Source of the DNA: Bacteroidales bacterium
GTDB lineage: Bacteria; Bacteroidota; Bacteroidia; Bacteroidales; Muribaculaceae
DNA length: 43,380 nucleotides
NCBI GenBank assembly: GCA_014800385.1
Contig: JAAVGE010000056.1
Coordinates: 1 to 43,380 of the forward strand
Reading direction: 5' to 3'
Position numbers and translations under genes: made by a program. Shown here piece by piece: positions 36,517-43,380 of the stretch (positions within the stretch are counted from its first letter, which is position 1; each line of letters begins with the position of its first letter). The notes beneath the pieces were generated by a model. It ran no database searches. It was not told the DNA's origin and saw only the letters and a program-made list of their open reading frames with translations.

Positions 36517-36897
36517 CTATCGCGCCCAATCGGGATGTTCTTCAAGGGCACTCAAAATTTCGGGTTGTTGGCGTTTGGGTAGTTTTATTATTATCTCCCT
36601 GTAACTTTCTATTATCAGGCGGCGAATGAAGTCATCAGGGAGAGTGCCGGTAAGGTTTATCTGGCTCCAGTATTTTTTGTTCCAGTGCCATGCGGGTTCT
36701 ATTTCGGCATACTTCTCGCGATACTCTATTGCCGCATCGGGATTCATCTTGACGGTGAAATAATCGGTTCTCGTCAGCCCTGCACAGGCAAAAATCTTGT
36801 TGTGCAATCTGAAAAGCAGATAATCCTCGCCGAACGCCATATCCTCGGTGGCGAAGGGTAAGGAGAGGCAATATTCTCGTAATGTTTCTACGTTCAT
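36517..36897 (-). CDS. MmcQ/YjbR family protein
   Basis: The 126-residue protein has the full MmcQ/YjbR fold pattern: an N-terminal helix ([14 protein letters not shown]), FGEDYLLFRLHNKIFA, FTVKMNPDAAIEYREKY, and the WHWNKKYWSQINL segment, then a C-terminal helix with ESYREIIIKLP. Family members have a CyaY-like fold and are often called DNA-binding, but their role is not established. Its ATG overlaps the TGA of the HAD-HD gene by 4 nt (ATGA), so the two are co-translated. Confidence 0.9.
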   Translation of the reverse strand: MNVETLREYCLSLPFATEDMAFGEDYLLFRLHNKIFACAGLTRTDYFTVKMNPDAAIEYREKYAEIEPAWHWNKKYWSQINLTGTLPDDFIRRLIIESYREIIIKLPKRQQPEILSALEEHPDWAR

Positions 36898-38168
36898 TCA
36901 GTTTCCTTATCAAAAATATTATTGAAAATTTCAGCCAATTGGGCTCGGTCGGCAATCAGTTCATGGAGTTTATGCAGACGTTCCAGATTATCACTCCACG
37001 GCAGCCATATGCGTATGTAACCCTGCGGGTCATACTTCTTCTCCAGATGACTCAACGTGCGCTCAAAATGTCCGGTACGGTCAAGATCGGGATAGTTAGC
37101 CAACCCATATTGGATTGTGCGTCGGATTATGGTTTCCGGCTCGATGAAACGGTCAGCGTCTGCCACCACCTTGCCGTAATCGCTTCGCGGAGCAGTCTTC
37201 CCTGATGCCCTATGATCCTCCACGGCTTCTTTAATAACCGCAATCTGTTCAGGAGTGAACTTTCGGTTAAGGAACGCATCATTTTCGACAATCACACCGG
37301 AGTCGATATGATGGTTTTCCCTCCCATGCTTCAACCCTAAGTCATGGTATGCTGCAATGCAATAGACCATATCTTTGTCAAGTTCGGGAATATGACGCGC
37401 ATAGCGCAGACTCTGCCGGATTACCAGACGTGCATGGTCTCGCCGATGAGCCCCGTCAAATGAGTCATATCGGGGGATAATCTCCTTTTCGACATACTCA
37501 ATCAGGTCAGGTGACACCCCCTCGACCAACGGTATCAGAGCAGCAATATCCGATATGACGAAGGTGGGATGTTCACTCCTCAGTTCCGACTCCTTGCCAT
37601 TACCATAGATGACGGCGCAGGTGAGGGTTCCGGCATCGCGACCCATGGCTATGTCAACCGGAGCATCACCCACGGTAAGAGTTTCGCCGGCACTCCATCC
37701 ACACCGTTCAAGTATGGTAAGTACCGGCTCAGGCGAGGGTTTGCCATGAGTCACATCGTCACCCCCGATAACTTCGCTAAAATAGCCGGTGATACCGAAC
37801 ATATCCAGATACTCTCTGAGCGATTCACCGTTACGGCTGCTCGCTATTGCCAAAGAGAACCCGGCATCACTGAGCCATGCCAATGTTTCCTTGACCCCTT
37901 CGAAGCATTTCACATCCAGAGGACGGGGTAGTTCATCGAACTTACGCCGATAGGTCACGGCAAACAGTTCCCGGGCAGTGTCATTTCCCGGCCATAACAT
38001 TGCAGCGACATCCTCCAGGCGCACCCCTATGGTTGACCGGTATTCCACGTCAGTACGTTCCTCAATTCCCAGGTCGCGCGATGCAGCGCGCATGGTGGTT
38101 ACTATCAGCGGAGCGGTATCGACCAGCGTTCCGTCAAAATCAAATATTATATTTCTGATCTTTCCCAT
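36894..38168 (-). CDS. HAD phosphatase-HD domain fusion protein
   Basis: The 424-residue protein fuses two phosphohydrolase domains. Residues 1 to about 215 are a PGP-like HAD domain: DFDGTLVD with Asp10/Asp12, IASSR (motif II), HGKPSPEP with Lys143 (motif III) and [11 protein letters not shown] (motif IV). Residues about 220-400 are an HD domain with His245, the HD pair His275-Asp276 in [13 protein letters not shown] at 286-287, EDHR and Asp in VADADRF. Both sets of catalytic or metal residues are present. HAD halves of this type act on small phosphate compounds, HD halves on nucleotides or similar; the substrates here are unknown, and a two-step dephosphorylation is an inference. Confidence 0.85.
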   Translation of the reverse strand: MGKIRNIIFDFDGTLVDTAPLIVTTMRAASRDLGIEERTDVEYRSTIGVRLEDVAAMLWPGNDTARELFAVTYRRKFDELPRPLDVKCFEGVKETLAWLSDAGFSLAIASSRNGESLREYLDMFGITGYFSEVIGGDDVTHGKPSPEPVLTILERCGWSAGETLTVGDAPVDIAMGRDAGTLTCAVIYGNGKESELRSEHPTFVISDIAALIPLVEGVSPDLIEYVEKEIIPRYDSFDGAHRRDHARLVIRQSLRYARHIPELDKDMVYCIAAYHDLGLKHGRENHHIDSGVIVENDAFLNRKFTPEQIAVIKEAVEDHRASGKTAPRSDYGKVVADADRFIEPETIIRRTIQYGLANYPDLDRTGHFERTLSHLEKKYDPQGYIRIWLPWSDNLERLHKLHELIADRAQLAEIFNNIFDKETE

Positions 38169-38172
38169 ATTG

Positions 38173-38204
38173 CAAAGTTAACGTAAATATTTGGTTCAGC
38201 CAAA
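38173..38204 (-). promoter_or_regulatory. Promoter of the HAD-HD/mmcQ operon, possibly leaderless
   Basis: On the minus strand TTTG (38204-38201) and TAACTTTG (38180-38173) are 20 nt apart, a good match to the -33/-7 pair. The -7 box ends 4 nt before the ATG, so transcription would start at or next to the start codon. Confidence 0.55.
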
Positions 38205-38278
38205 TGAACAAACCGAGCAACACTGTTGTTACGTTAATACAGAAGAAAAGGATTATTAACACTCTAAAACAACACAAA

Positions 38279-38437
38279 ATGGACAAATATGTATGCGACG
38301 TATGCGGATGGGTGTATGACCCTGAAGTAGGTGACCCTGATGGCGGCATCGCCCCCGGCACAAAATTTGAAGATATTCCCGACGATTGGGTATGCCCCGT
38401 CTGCGGAGTCGGCAAAGATCAGTTCAGCAAAGAATAA
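38279..38437 (+). CDS. Rubredoxin
   Basis: The ATG at 38279 gives the normal 52-residue rubredoxin; the frame stays open upstream to 38204 but that part has no similarity. Two CxxC-type knuckles, [12 protein letters not shown] and [10 protein letters not shown], bind one iron through four cysteines. The rest ([20 protein letters not shown]) is the classic fold. Rubredoxins carry electrons in anaerobes, often to oxygen- or peroxide-reducing enzymes; the partner is not in the window. It stands alone between the divergent HAD-HD gene and a family 1 element. Confidence 0.95.
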   Translation: MDKYVCDVCGWVYDPEVGDPDGGIAPGTKFEDIPDDWVCPVCGVGKDQFSKE

Positions 38438-38462
38438 TTTTCATCAATTTAAAGTAACAGAA

Positions 38463-38662
38463 AGAGGGTGTGTCAAAATAGGCACATCCTCTTCGTATAT
38501 AGGATTATGCGGCTGCTCCATGGAGCAGCCCTACCGGGCTAATATATTGATTGTCAAGAGTATGAGGATGCTCCTTGGAGCATCCGACGAATATACATCC
38601 CTGTCCATGAACGTACAACACATAAAAAAATACAGGCTGCATCAATTTTTTTGATGCAGCCC
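38463..38662 (+). repeat. Family 1 palindromic MITE-like element, copy C
   Basis: The left end AGAGGGTGTGTCAAAATAGG (38463-38482) is intact. The palindromes GGCTGCTCCATGGAGCAGCC (38511-38530) and GGATGCTCCTTGGAGCATCC (38566-38585) are 35 nt apart. The right end has drifted from the usual TTGACACAGCCC to TTGATGCAGCCC, which creates the cysK-side terminator hairpin. There is no ORF. Confidence 0.87.
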
Positions 38663-38670
38663 TTTTTCTG
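38635..38670 (-). terminator. Bidirectional terminator made from the end of a family 1 element
   Basis: Stem GGCTGCATCA (38635-38644) and TGATGCAGCC (38652-38661), loop of 7 nt, has T-runs on both sides: CTTTTTC on the plus strand and TGTATTTTTTT on the minus strand. It lies 19-54 nt beyond the cysK stop and after the rubredoxin gene. Confidence 0.75.
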
Positions 38671-38688
38671 TTTATATCTATTTGTTGC

Positions 38689-39618
38689 TTACTCAAACAA
38701 TGGTGTTGACAGGTATCTGTCACCGGTGTCAGGAAGGATTACTACAATTGTTTTACCTTCGTTTTCCGGATCTTTGGCAAGGTCAAGTGCAGCGGAAAAG
38801 GCTGAACCGGAAGAGATGCCCACAAGCACTGATTCTTCGGAGGCCAACAGGCGTGAGGCAGCAAAAGCCTCCTCGTTGGTCACCTTGATTACTCCGTCAA
38901 CCACCTTTCGGTTGTAGTTATCAGGTACGAATCCGGCACCTATACCCTGCTGTTTGTGGGGACCGCTCTTTTCTCCGCTCAGCACTGCCGACTCAGCCGG
39001 CTCAACAGCGTAAGCCTTGATTTCGGGGTTAAAGTTCTTCAGTCCGGCAGCGGTACCGCTCAGAGTGCCACCTGTGCCGACACCTGCTACAAGAATATCC
39101 ACTTTACCCTCTGTGTCATTCCATATTTCCTTGGCGGTAGTGGCCTTGTGCATGGCAGGGTTGGCGGGATTTTCAAACTGACCGAGGATGATAGAACCGG
39201 GAATCTCCTTATGAAGTTCGTTGGCACGGGCTATGGCACCTTTCATTCCATCCGCTCCGGGGGTAAGGACTAATTGAGCACCGTAGGCACGAAGCAGTTT
39301 TCTGCGCTCCTCACTCATGGTTTCGGGCATAGTAAGGATTACGTTATAACCTTTCAGACGTCCCACCCAGGCCAGACCGATACCGGTGTTGCCGCTTGTA
39401 GGCTCAATGATTGTGTCGCCTGGTTTGATTTTACCCTCACGTTCAGCCACGGAAATCATGGCGAAGGCCACACGGTCCTTCACACTACCTCCGGGGTTAT
39501 ATGACTCGAGTTTAACCAGGAGACGTGCTTTCAGATCCTCCTTCTCTTCAATTTTCTTTACCTCCAGCAAGGGGGTGTTACCGATAAGTTCTATCAGCGA
39601 TGAATATATTTTTCCCAT
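38689..39618 (-). CDS. cysK: Cysteine synthase A (O-acetylserine sulfhydrylase)
   Basis: This 309-residue PLP enzyme makes cysteine from O-acetylserine and sulfide in the cytoplasm. The PLP lysine is Lys47 in NPGGSVKDRV. The substrate loop TSGNTG and the phosphate-binding GTGGT loop (GVGTGGTLSG) are intact, with the C-terminal SSGSAF and PDTGDRYLS segments as in CysK. The length is normal. It is preceded by a 41-nt gap from the DUF486 gene and may share its transcript. Confidence 0.96.
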   Translation of the reverse strand: MGKIYSSLIELIGNTPLLEVKKIEEKEDLKARLLVKLESYNPGGSVKDRVAFAMISVAEREGKIKPGDTIIEPTSGNTGIGLAWVGRLKGYNVILTMPETMSEERRKLLRAYGAQLVLTPGADGMKGAIARANELHKEIPGSIILGQFENPANPAMHKATTAKEIWNDTEGKVDILVAGVGTGGTLSGTAAGLKNFNPEIKAYAVEPAESAVLSGEKSGPHKQQGIGAGFVPDNYNRKVVDGVIKVTNEEAFAASRLLASEESVLVGISSGSAFSAALDLAKDPENEGKTIVVILPDTGDRYLSTPLFE

Positions 39619-39659
39619 ATATGTTTTTTATACCTAAACATTTTTAAGAGTGGTATGGT

Positions 39660-40031
39660 TCATTTGAGAAACACCAGATACACCGCCGCTATCAGGCAGA
39701 GGAACGCCGCGAAGTGATTCCAATGCAGTTGCTCCCCCTTAAAAAACAGCACGGTGAACAGGGTGAACACCACCAATGTTATCACCTCCTGAATCACTTT
39801 CAGTTGCATCAGTGAGAAACTGCCGCCGTTCTCAACATAGCCGAATTTATTTGCCGGCACCTGAAACGAATACTCTAAAAATGCAAGTCCCCAGGAGATG
39901 AGGACAACAATATAGAGCGGCGTGTTGCTCGTTATGATATTCATATTCTGCAACTTAAGATGTCCGTACCATGCAAAGGTCATGAACACGTTCGAAACAA
40001 CAAGAAGTGCTATGGTCAGCCAGGGATTCAT
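39660..40031 (-). CDS. DUF486 (DMT superfamily) membrane protein
   Basis: The 123-residue protein has four TM helices (about 5-22, 38-54, 78-97, 104-121) and the conserved DUF486 segments FAWYGHLK, SWGLAFLEYSFQVPANKFGY, FSLMQLKVIQEVITLVVF. Related to the drug/metabolite transporter superfamily, it probably dimerises. No substrate is known. It lies 41 nt before cysK, and a deleted family 2 element begins 3 nt ahead of its start codon. Confidence 0.9.
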   Translation of the reverse strand: MNPWLTIALLVVSNVFMTFAWYGHLKLQNMNIITSNTPLYIVVLISWGLAFLEYSFQVPANKFGYVENGGSFSLMQLKVIQEVITLVVFTLFTVLFFKGEQLHWNHFAAFLCLIAAVYLVFLK

Positions 40032-40034
40032 TTT

Positions 40035-40111
40035 AGAGAGTGTTTGAATTTAAACCAAATTTCTATTTAGAGTGATTGTTAAATTTTTGCATTTAAATCC
40101 AAACACTCTCT
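40035..40111. repeat. Family 2 element, copy C (internal-deletion derivative)
   Basis: Terminal inverted repeats AGAGAGTGTTTGAATTTAAA (40035-40054) and TTTAAATCCAAACACTCTCT (40092-40111) are identical to those of copy B, but only 37 nt lie between them, so the core hairpin is lost. It sits in the likely 5' leader region of the DUF486 gene. Confidence 0.85.
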
Positions 40112-40180
40112 TAGAAAATATTTTGGATTACAAAATTACTATTTTTCCGTTTCACGCCATAATGTTTGACTAAAAATGTG

Positions 40181-40188
40181 TAACTTTG
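40181..40188 (+). promoter_or_regulatory. Possible tamL promoter -7 box
   Basis: TAACTTTG matches TAnnTTTG and lies 25 nt before the TTG start. A TTTG at 40165-40168 is too near (12 nt) for a standard -33 box. Confidence 0.4.
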
Positions 40189-40213
40189 CACTTTCAAGAA
40201 ACTGATCACCACG

Positions 40214-42544
40214 TTGCGTACTCATTATATATATAGTATACTTGCATTTGTTGTCTGCGCCATGCTGTGGAGTTGCAGCAGTACGCGCCATGTGCCCGAC
40301 GGTCAACTGCTCCTCGACAATGCAACGATAACCATCAATGAAAACGAAAGCGAGATAACCTCAACGCAACTGGTCAATTATCTCAGGCAGGCGCCAAACC
40401 ACAAGGTGCTGGGATTCGCCAAACTCCAACTCGCCACATACAACATGAGTGGCAAGGACACCACAAGATGGTACAACAAATGGGTGCGCAAACTGGGTCA
40501 GCCTCCTGTAATCTACGACAGCACACTCACCGCTCAGAGTGCCAGACAGTTGCGACAGGCACTTATTAACCAGGGGTATAACGATGTGACTGTCACCGTT
40601 GACACCGTTGCGCGTCACGACAAGAAAAAGATGGATGTCCGCTACAACATCACAACCGGTCAACCCCACTTCATTTCAAGTATAGCCTACGAATTCGAGG
40701 ACTCCGTGATCGGGAACAAAGTGATGGAGGACTCTGCCAGTTTCACCATAACGGAGGGAACCATTTTCAACCGCAACAATCTCGAGAACGAACGCATACA
40801 GATAACCGAACGTCTGCGCCGAAACGGCTACTACGGTTTCACAAAGGAATATATCACCTACATCGCCGACACCGCAGCAGGGTCAAAAAATGTCGACCTC
40901 ACAATGCAGATACGAAAGCCGCATAACCCCGATGGCTCCGCACCTTCGTTCCCCTTTCACCAGAAATATTTCATACGCAACGTATATTTCGTAACCGACT
41001 ATGAATCAGCCGGCAGCGACAACCATTCAGTGCAGGACACCGTGTCATATAAAGGTATATATGTCATCTATGGTCCCGACCACTATCTACGCCCCTCGGT
41101 TCTGGAGGAAAAATGCTTCATCCAGCCCGGCTCGCTTTACAATGCGGCTGAAGTAAACCGCACCTACGAAGCACTGAGCCAACTCGGCATACTCAAGTTC
41201 ATCAACATCACCATGCAACCCGCGGGCAGTCTCGGCGACGCCCAGTTACTGGATTGCGTCATTCTTCTTTCCCGAACCAAGAAAATGGGGGCTTCGCTGG
41301 AACTGGAAGGCACAAACTCCGAAGGTGACCTCGGCTTCGGCGTAGGTCTGACCTTTCAGCACCGCAATCTCTGGAAAGGATCGGAGACGCTCACCACAAA
41401 ATTCCGCACCTCTTACGAAAGCCTGTCGGGAAACCTCGACGGACTCATCAATGACCGCTACACCGAATTTGCCGGTGAGGTGGGTATAACTTTCCCCAAA
41501 TTCAAAGCGCCGTTCATCCCCCGCCATTACAAACAACGTATCATAGCATCGTCGGAAGTGGCACTGTCGTTCAACTATCAGGAGCGTCCGGAGTACACCC
41601 GCATCATTTCCGGCGCGGCATGGAAATACAAATGGACCAACCGGTCCAACACCATGCGCCGCACTCTCGACCTGCTTGACGTCAACTTCGTTTATCTCCC
41701 TCACAGCACACTCAACTTCATTGATGAGATAGCACCCACCAACCCCCTGCTGCGTTACAGTTACGAGGATCACCTTATCATGCGTCTGGGCTACACCTAC
41801 TATCTGACCAACCGCAAGATGACAACAGCCGACATATCATCAAACCGCCGCCAGCAGAACTTCTACACCCTGCGTTACAGCATCGAGACAGCCGGCAACA
41901 CCCTCTACGCTATCAGCAACCTGATAGGTCAGAAAAAATCCGACGGCGCTTACAAAGTGTTCGGAACACAATACTCGCAATATGTCAAGAGCGAGATTGA
42001 ATACACCCGCACCCACTATATTGACCGACGCAACTCATTTGCTTACCGTGCGGGGTTCGGCATAGGCTACCCCTACGGCAACTCACGTATGATACCGTTT
42101 GAGAAACGATTCTATGCCGGAGGTGCCAACGGCGTGCGTGGCTGGGGTGTCAGAACCCTCGGCCCGGGTAGTTACGATTCCAAAAACTCAGTTACCGACT
42201 TCATCAACCAGTGTGGCGACATCAGCCTTGACCTCTCAGTGGAGTATCGCGCCAAACTGTTCTGGGTGTTCGAGGGGGCTCTGTTCATTGATGCCGGAAA
42301 CATCTGGACCATACACAATTACGAGAATCAGCCCGGCGGTATGTTTAAGTTCAACAGTTTCTATAAAGAGATAGCGGCATCCTACGGCGCCGGTCTGCGC
42401 ATGGACTTCACCTACTTCGTGCTCCGCCTGGACCTGGGTATAAAAGCCCATAACCCCGCCATGAATCAGGAGGCGTGGCCGCTGATACATCCCCGTTGGC
42501 ACCGCGATGCAACACTCCATTTCGCCGTTGGCTATCCTTTCTAA
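40214..42544 (+). CDS. tamL: BamA/TamA-family outer-membrane lipoprotein (TamL-like)
   Basis: The 776-residue protein begins at a TTG (40214): an in-frame stop lies at 40181, no ATG occurs between, and the first internal ATG (Met17) would remove the signal peptide. The signal MRTHYIYSILAFVVCAMLWS ends at lipobox Cys21 (LWSC). POTRA-like domains follow at about 30-330 (NVDL/NRTYEALSQLGILKFINI), then a 16-strand Omp85 barrel from about 390 with the signature GVRGWGVRTLGPGSY and C-terminal FAVGYPF. Lipidated TamA-like proteins (TamL) are known in Bacteroidota and work with TamB. tamB is not adjacent here. No truncation is seen. Confidence 0.88.
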   Translation: MRTHYIYSILAFVVCAMLWSCSSTRHVPDGQLLLDNATITINENESEITSTQLVNYLRQAPNHKVLGFAKLQLATYNMSGKDTTRWYNKWVRKLGQPPVIYDSTLTAQSARQLRQALINQGYNDVTVTVDTVARHDKKKMDVRYNITTGQPHFISSIAYEFEDSVIGNKVMEDSASFTITEGTIFNRNNLENERIQITERLRRNGYYGFTKEYITYIADTAAGSKNVDLTMQIRKPHNPDGSAPSFPFHQKYFIRNVYFVTDYESAGSDNHSVQDTVSYKGIYVIYGPDHYLRPSVLEEKCFIQPGSLYNAAEVNRTYEALSQLGILKFINITMQPAGSLGDAQLLDCVILLSRTKKMGASLELEGTNSEGDLGFGVGLTFQHRNLWKGSETLTTKFRTSYESLSGNLDGLINDRYTEFAGEVGITFPKFKAPFIPRHYKQRIIASSEVALSFNYQERPEYTRIISGAAWKYKWTNRSNTMRRTLDLLDVNFVYLPHSTLNFIDEIAPTNPLLRYSYEDHLIMRLGYTYYLTNRKMTTADISSNRRQQNFYTLRYSIETAGNTLYAISNLIGQKKSDGAYKVFGTQYSQYVKSEIEYTRTHYIDRRNSFAYRAGFGIGYPYGNSRMIPFEKRFYAGGANGVRGWGVRTLGPGSYDSKNSVTDFINQCGDISLDLSVEYRAKLFWVFEGALFIDAGNIWTIHNYENQPGGMFKFNSFYKEIAASYGAGLRMDFTYFVLRLDLGIKAHNPAMNQEAWPLIHPRWHRDATLHFAVGYPF

Positions 42545-42558
42545 AAAATTTTACCACA

Positions 42559-43230
42559 ATGAAACAACTCGTTATATTCGACCTGGACGGCACACTGCTC
42601 AACACCATCTCCGACCTCGGAGAAGCAGCCAACTATGCCCTGTCGCAAGCAGGCTACCCCACCCATTCCCTTTCATCCTATCCCTTTTTCGTGGGCAACG
42701 GCGTACGCAAACTGCTCGAGCGGGTGCTCCCCGAAGATGCCCGTAACGATGAAACCATCGATCATCTGCACGCCATCTTCACCGAATACTACAACTCTCA
42801 CATGACCGACCACACCACCCCCTACCCCGGCATACCGGAACTGCTCACCCTGCTTCGTGAGAAAGGGATAAAGGTCGCTGTGGCTTCAAACAAATATGAC
42901 AGTGCAGTCAAATCGCTCATCGCGCACTTCTTCCCGGAGATAGAATGGGCTGCTGTGGAAGGACATAAACCCGATGTTCCGGTCAAGCCTGACCCCTCCA
43001 TAGTTTTTGAGATACTGTCAAAAGTGCCTACCCCCAAAGCCGATGTGCTTTATGTGGGCGATTCGGGTGTGGATATGGAAACAGCGCGACGCGCCTGCGT
43101 CACCTCATGTGGTGTGACATGGGGCTTCCGTCCGGAATCGGAACTGAAAAAATATTACGCTGAAAATATCGTCAGCACCCCCGACGGCATCCTTGAACTC
43201 GCCTGCAGCGACTCAATGGAACTCTCATAG
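42559..43230 (+). CDS. gph: HAD-family phosphoglycolate phosphatase-like protein
   Basis: The ATG at 42559 (14 nt after tamL) starts MKQLVIFDLDGTLLN; upstream frame is inside tamL. The 223-residue protein has Asp8/Asp10 (motif I), VASNK (motif II, Thr/Ser then N), VKPDPS (motif III Lys) and YVGDSGVDMETARRA (motif IV). It has a helical cap of the C1 type (about 20-85). It matches Gph, which removes phosphate from 2-phosphoglycolate, but HAD enzymes of this group vary in substrate. Probably in one transcript with tamL. Confidence 0.87.
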   Translation: MKQLVIFDLDGTLLNTISDLGEAANYALSQAGYPTHSLSSYPFFVGNGVRKLLERVLPEDARNDETIDHLHAIFTEYYNSHMTDHTTPYPGIPELLTLLREKGIKVAVASNKYDSAVKSLIAHFFPEIEWAAVEGHKPDVPVKPDPSIVFEILSKVPTPKADVLYVGDSGVDMETARRACVTSCGVTWGFRPESELKKYYAENIVSTPDGILELACSDSMELS

Positions 43231-43235
43231 GAGGC

Positions 43236-43380
43236 TAAGAAACTGTTTAAATTTATGAAAAAAAATTTTTATATACTCTGCTTTTAAGGATCTTTTTGGC
43301 GATTTTTGCCAAGTTTCGTCGGTCACGATGCCCGCATCGCTCCCTCCTCAACTTGCAAAACTCATCCAAAAATATCCTCA
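43236..43380 (-). repeat. Family 2 long-hairpin element, copy E (cut by window edge)
   Basis: The left terminal repeat TAAGAAACTGTTTAAATTTA (43236-43255) and the hairpin CGATGC-CC-GCATCG (43326-43339) nearly match copy A over the whole visible length, including CTTTTAAGGATCTTTTTGGC. The right arm lies beyond the end of the window. It follows gph by 5 nt. Confidence 0.85.

Noticed and set aside
17932-38662. CRISPR-like repeats
   Set aside because: The palindromic repeats are dispersed single elements with conserved interiors, not regular arrays with unique spacers, and no cas genes occur.

Overview
The window looks like chromosomal DNA from the Bacteroidales, probably a gut Muribaculaceae-like member (order well supported; family is an inference). 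Pointers are the fused lpxC-fabZ gene, an RprX/RprY-type two-component pair, a DUF5683 gene between parB and a LysM transglycosylase gene, a TamL-type outer-membrane lipoprotein, and repeated promoter boxes of the Bacteroidota type (TTTG about 19-20 nt before TAnnTTTG) in place of E. coli-like ones. Gene starts generally lack Shine-Dalgarno sequences. No rRNA, tRNA, CRISPR array or transposase gene was seen.

Layout. 1-372: a string of hairpins and the lpxA terminator. 390-3593 (-): lipid A genes lpxD, lpxC-fabZ, lpxA. 3926-6174 (+): histidine kinase and response regulator. 6367-11404 (+): parA, parB, DUF5683 protein, MltD-like transglycosylase, cdsA. 11456-15827 (+): purM, MltF-like transglycosylase, DUF3332 lipoprotein, M48 protease, VanZ protein. 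15836-17950 (+): PIF1-like helicase with a C-terminal HRDC-like domain. 18250-19907 (+): NSS sodium symporter and a small one-helix protein. 20144-23144 (+): an accessory block with a TPR/TM/HTH regulator, an AT-rich glycine-rich lipoprotein with a frame break in a T7 tract, and a small membrane protein. 23403-29266 (-): TPR lipoprotein-like protein, SGNH hydrolase, AlgI-type MBOAT acyltransferase, ispD, recG. 29345-33162 (-): gyrA and a TPR protein. 33637-36201 (+): clpC. 36517-38168 (-): HAD-HD fusion and MmcQ/YjbR protein. 38279-38437 (+): rubredoxin. 38689-40031 (-): cysK and a DUF486 membrane protein. 40214-43230 (+): tamL and a phosphoglycolate phosphatase-like gene.

Most genes are conserved housekeeping or envelope functions: lipid A synthesis, peptidoglycan turnover, phospholipid synthesis, outer-membrane assembly, chromosome partition, DNA topology and repair, and proteolysis. 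The striking part is the non-coding DNA. Two families of short palindromic, transposase-less elements sit at operon boundaries. Family 1 (about 195 bp, three full copies) has GGxTGTGTCAAAAT-type ends and two REP-like palindromes exactly 35 nt apart. Family 2 (about 175-195 bp, five copies including one deletion derivative and one cut by the window edge) folds into a long hairpin whose stems differ between copies but stay paired around a conserved core. Elements of both families supply stop codons or a terminator to neighbouring genes, and two family 2 copies bracket the accessory block.
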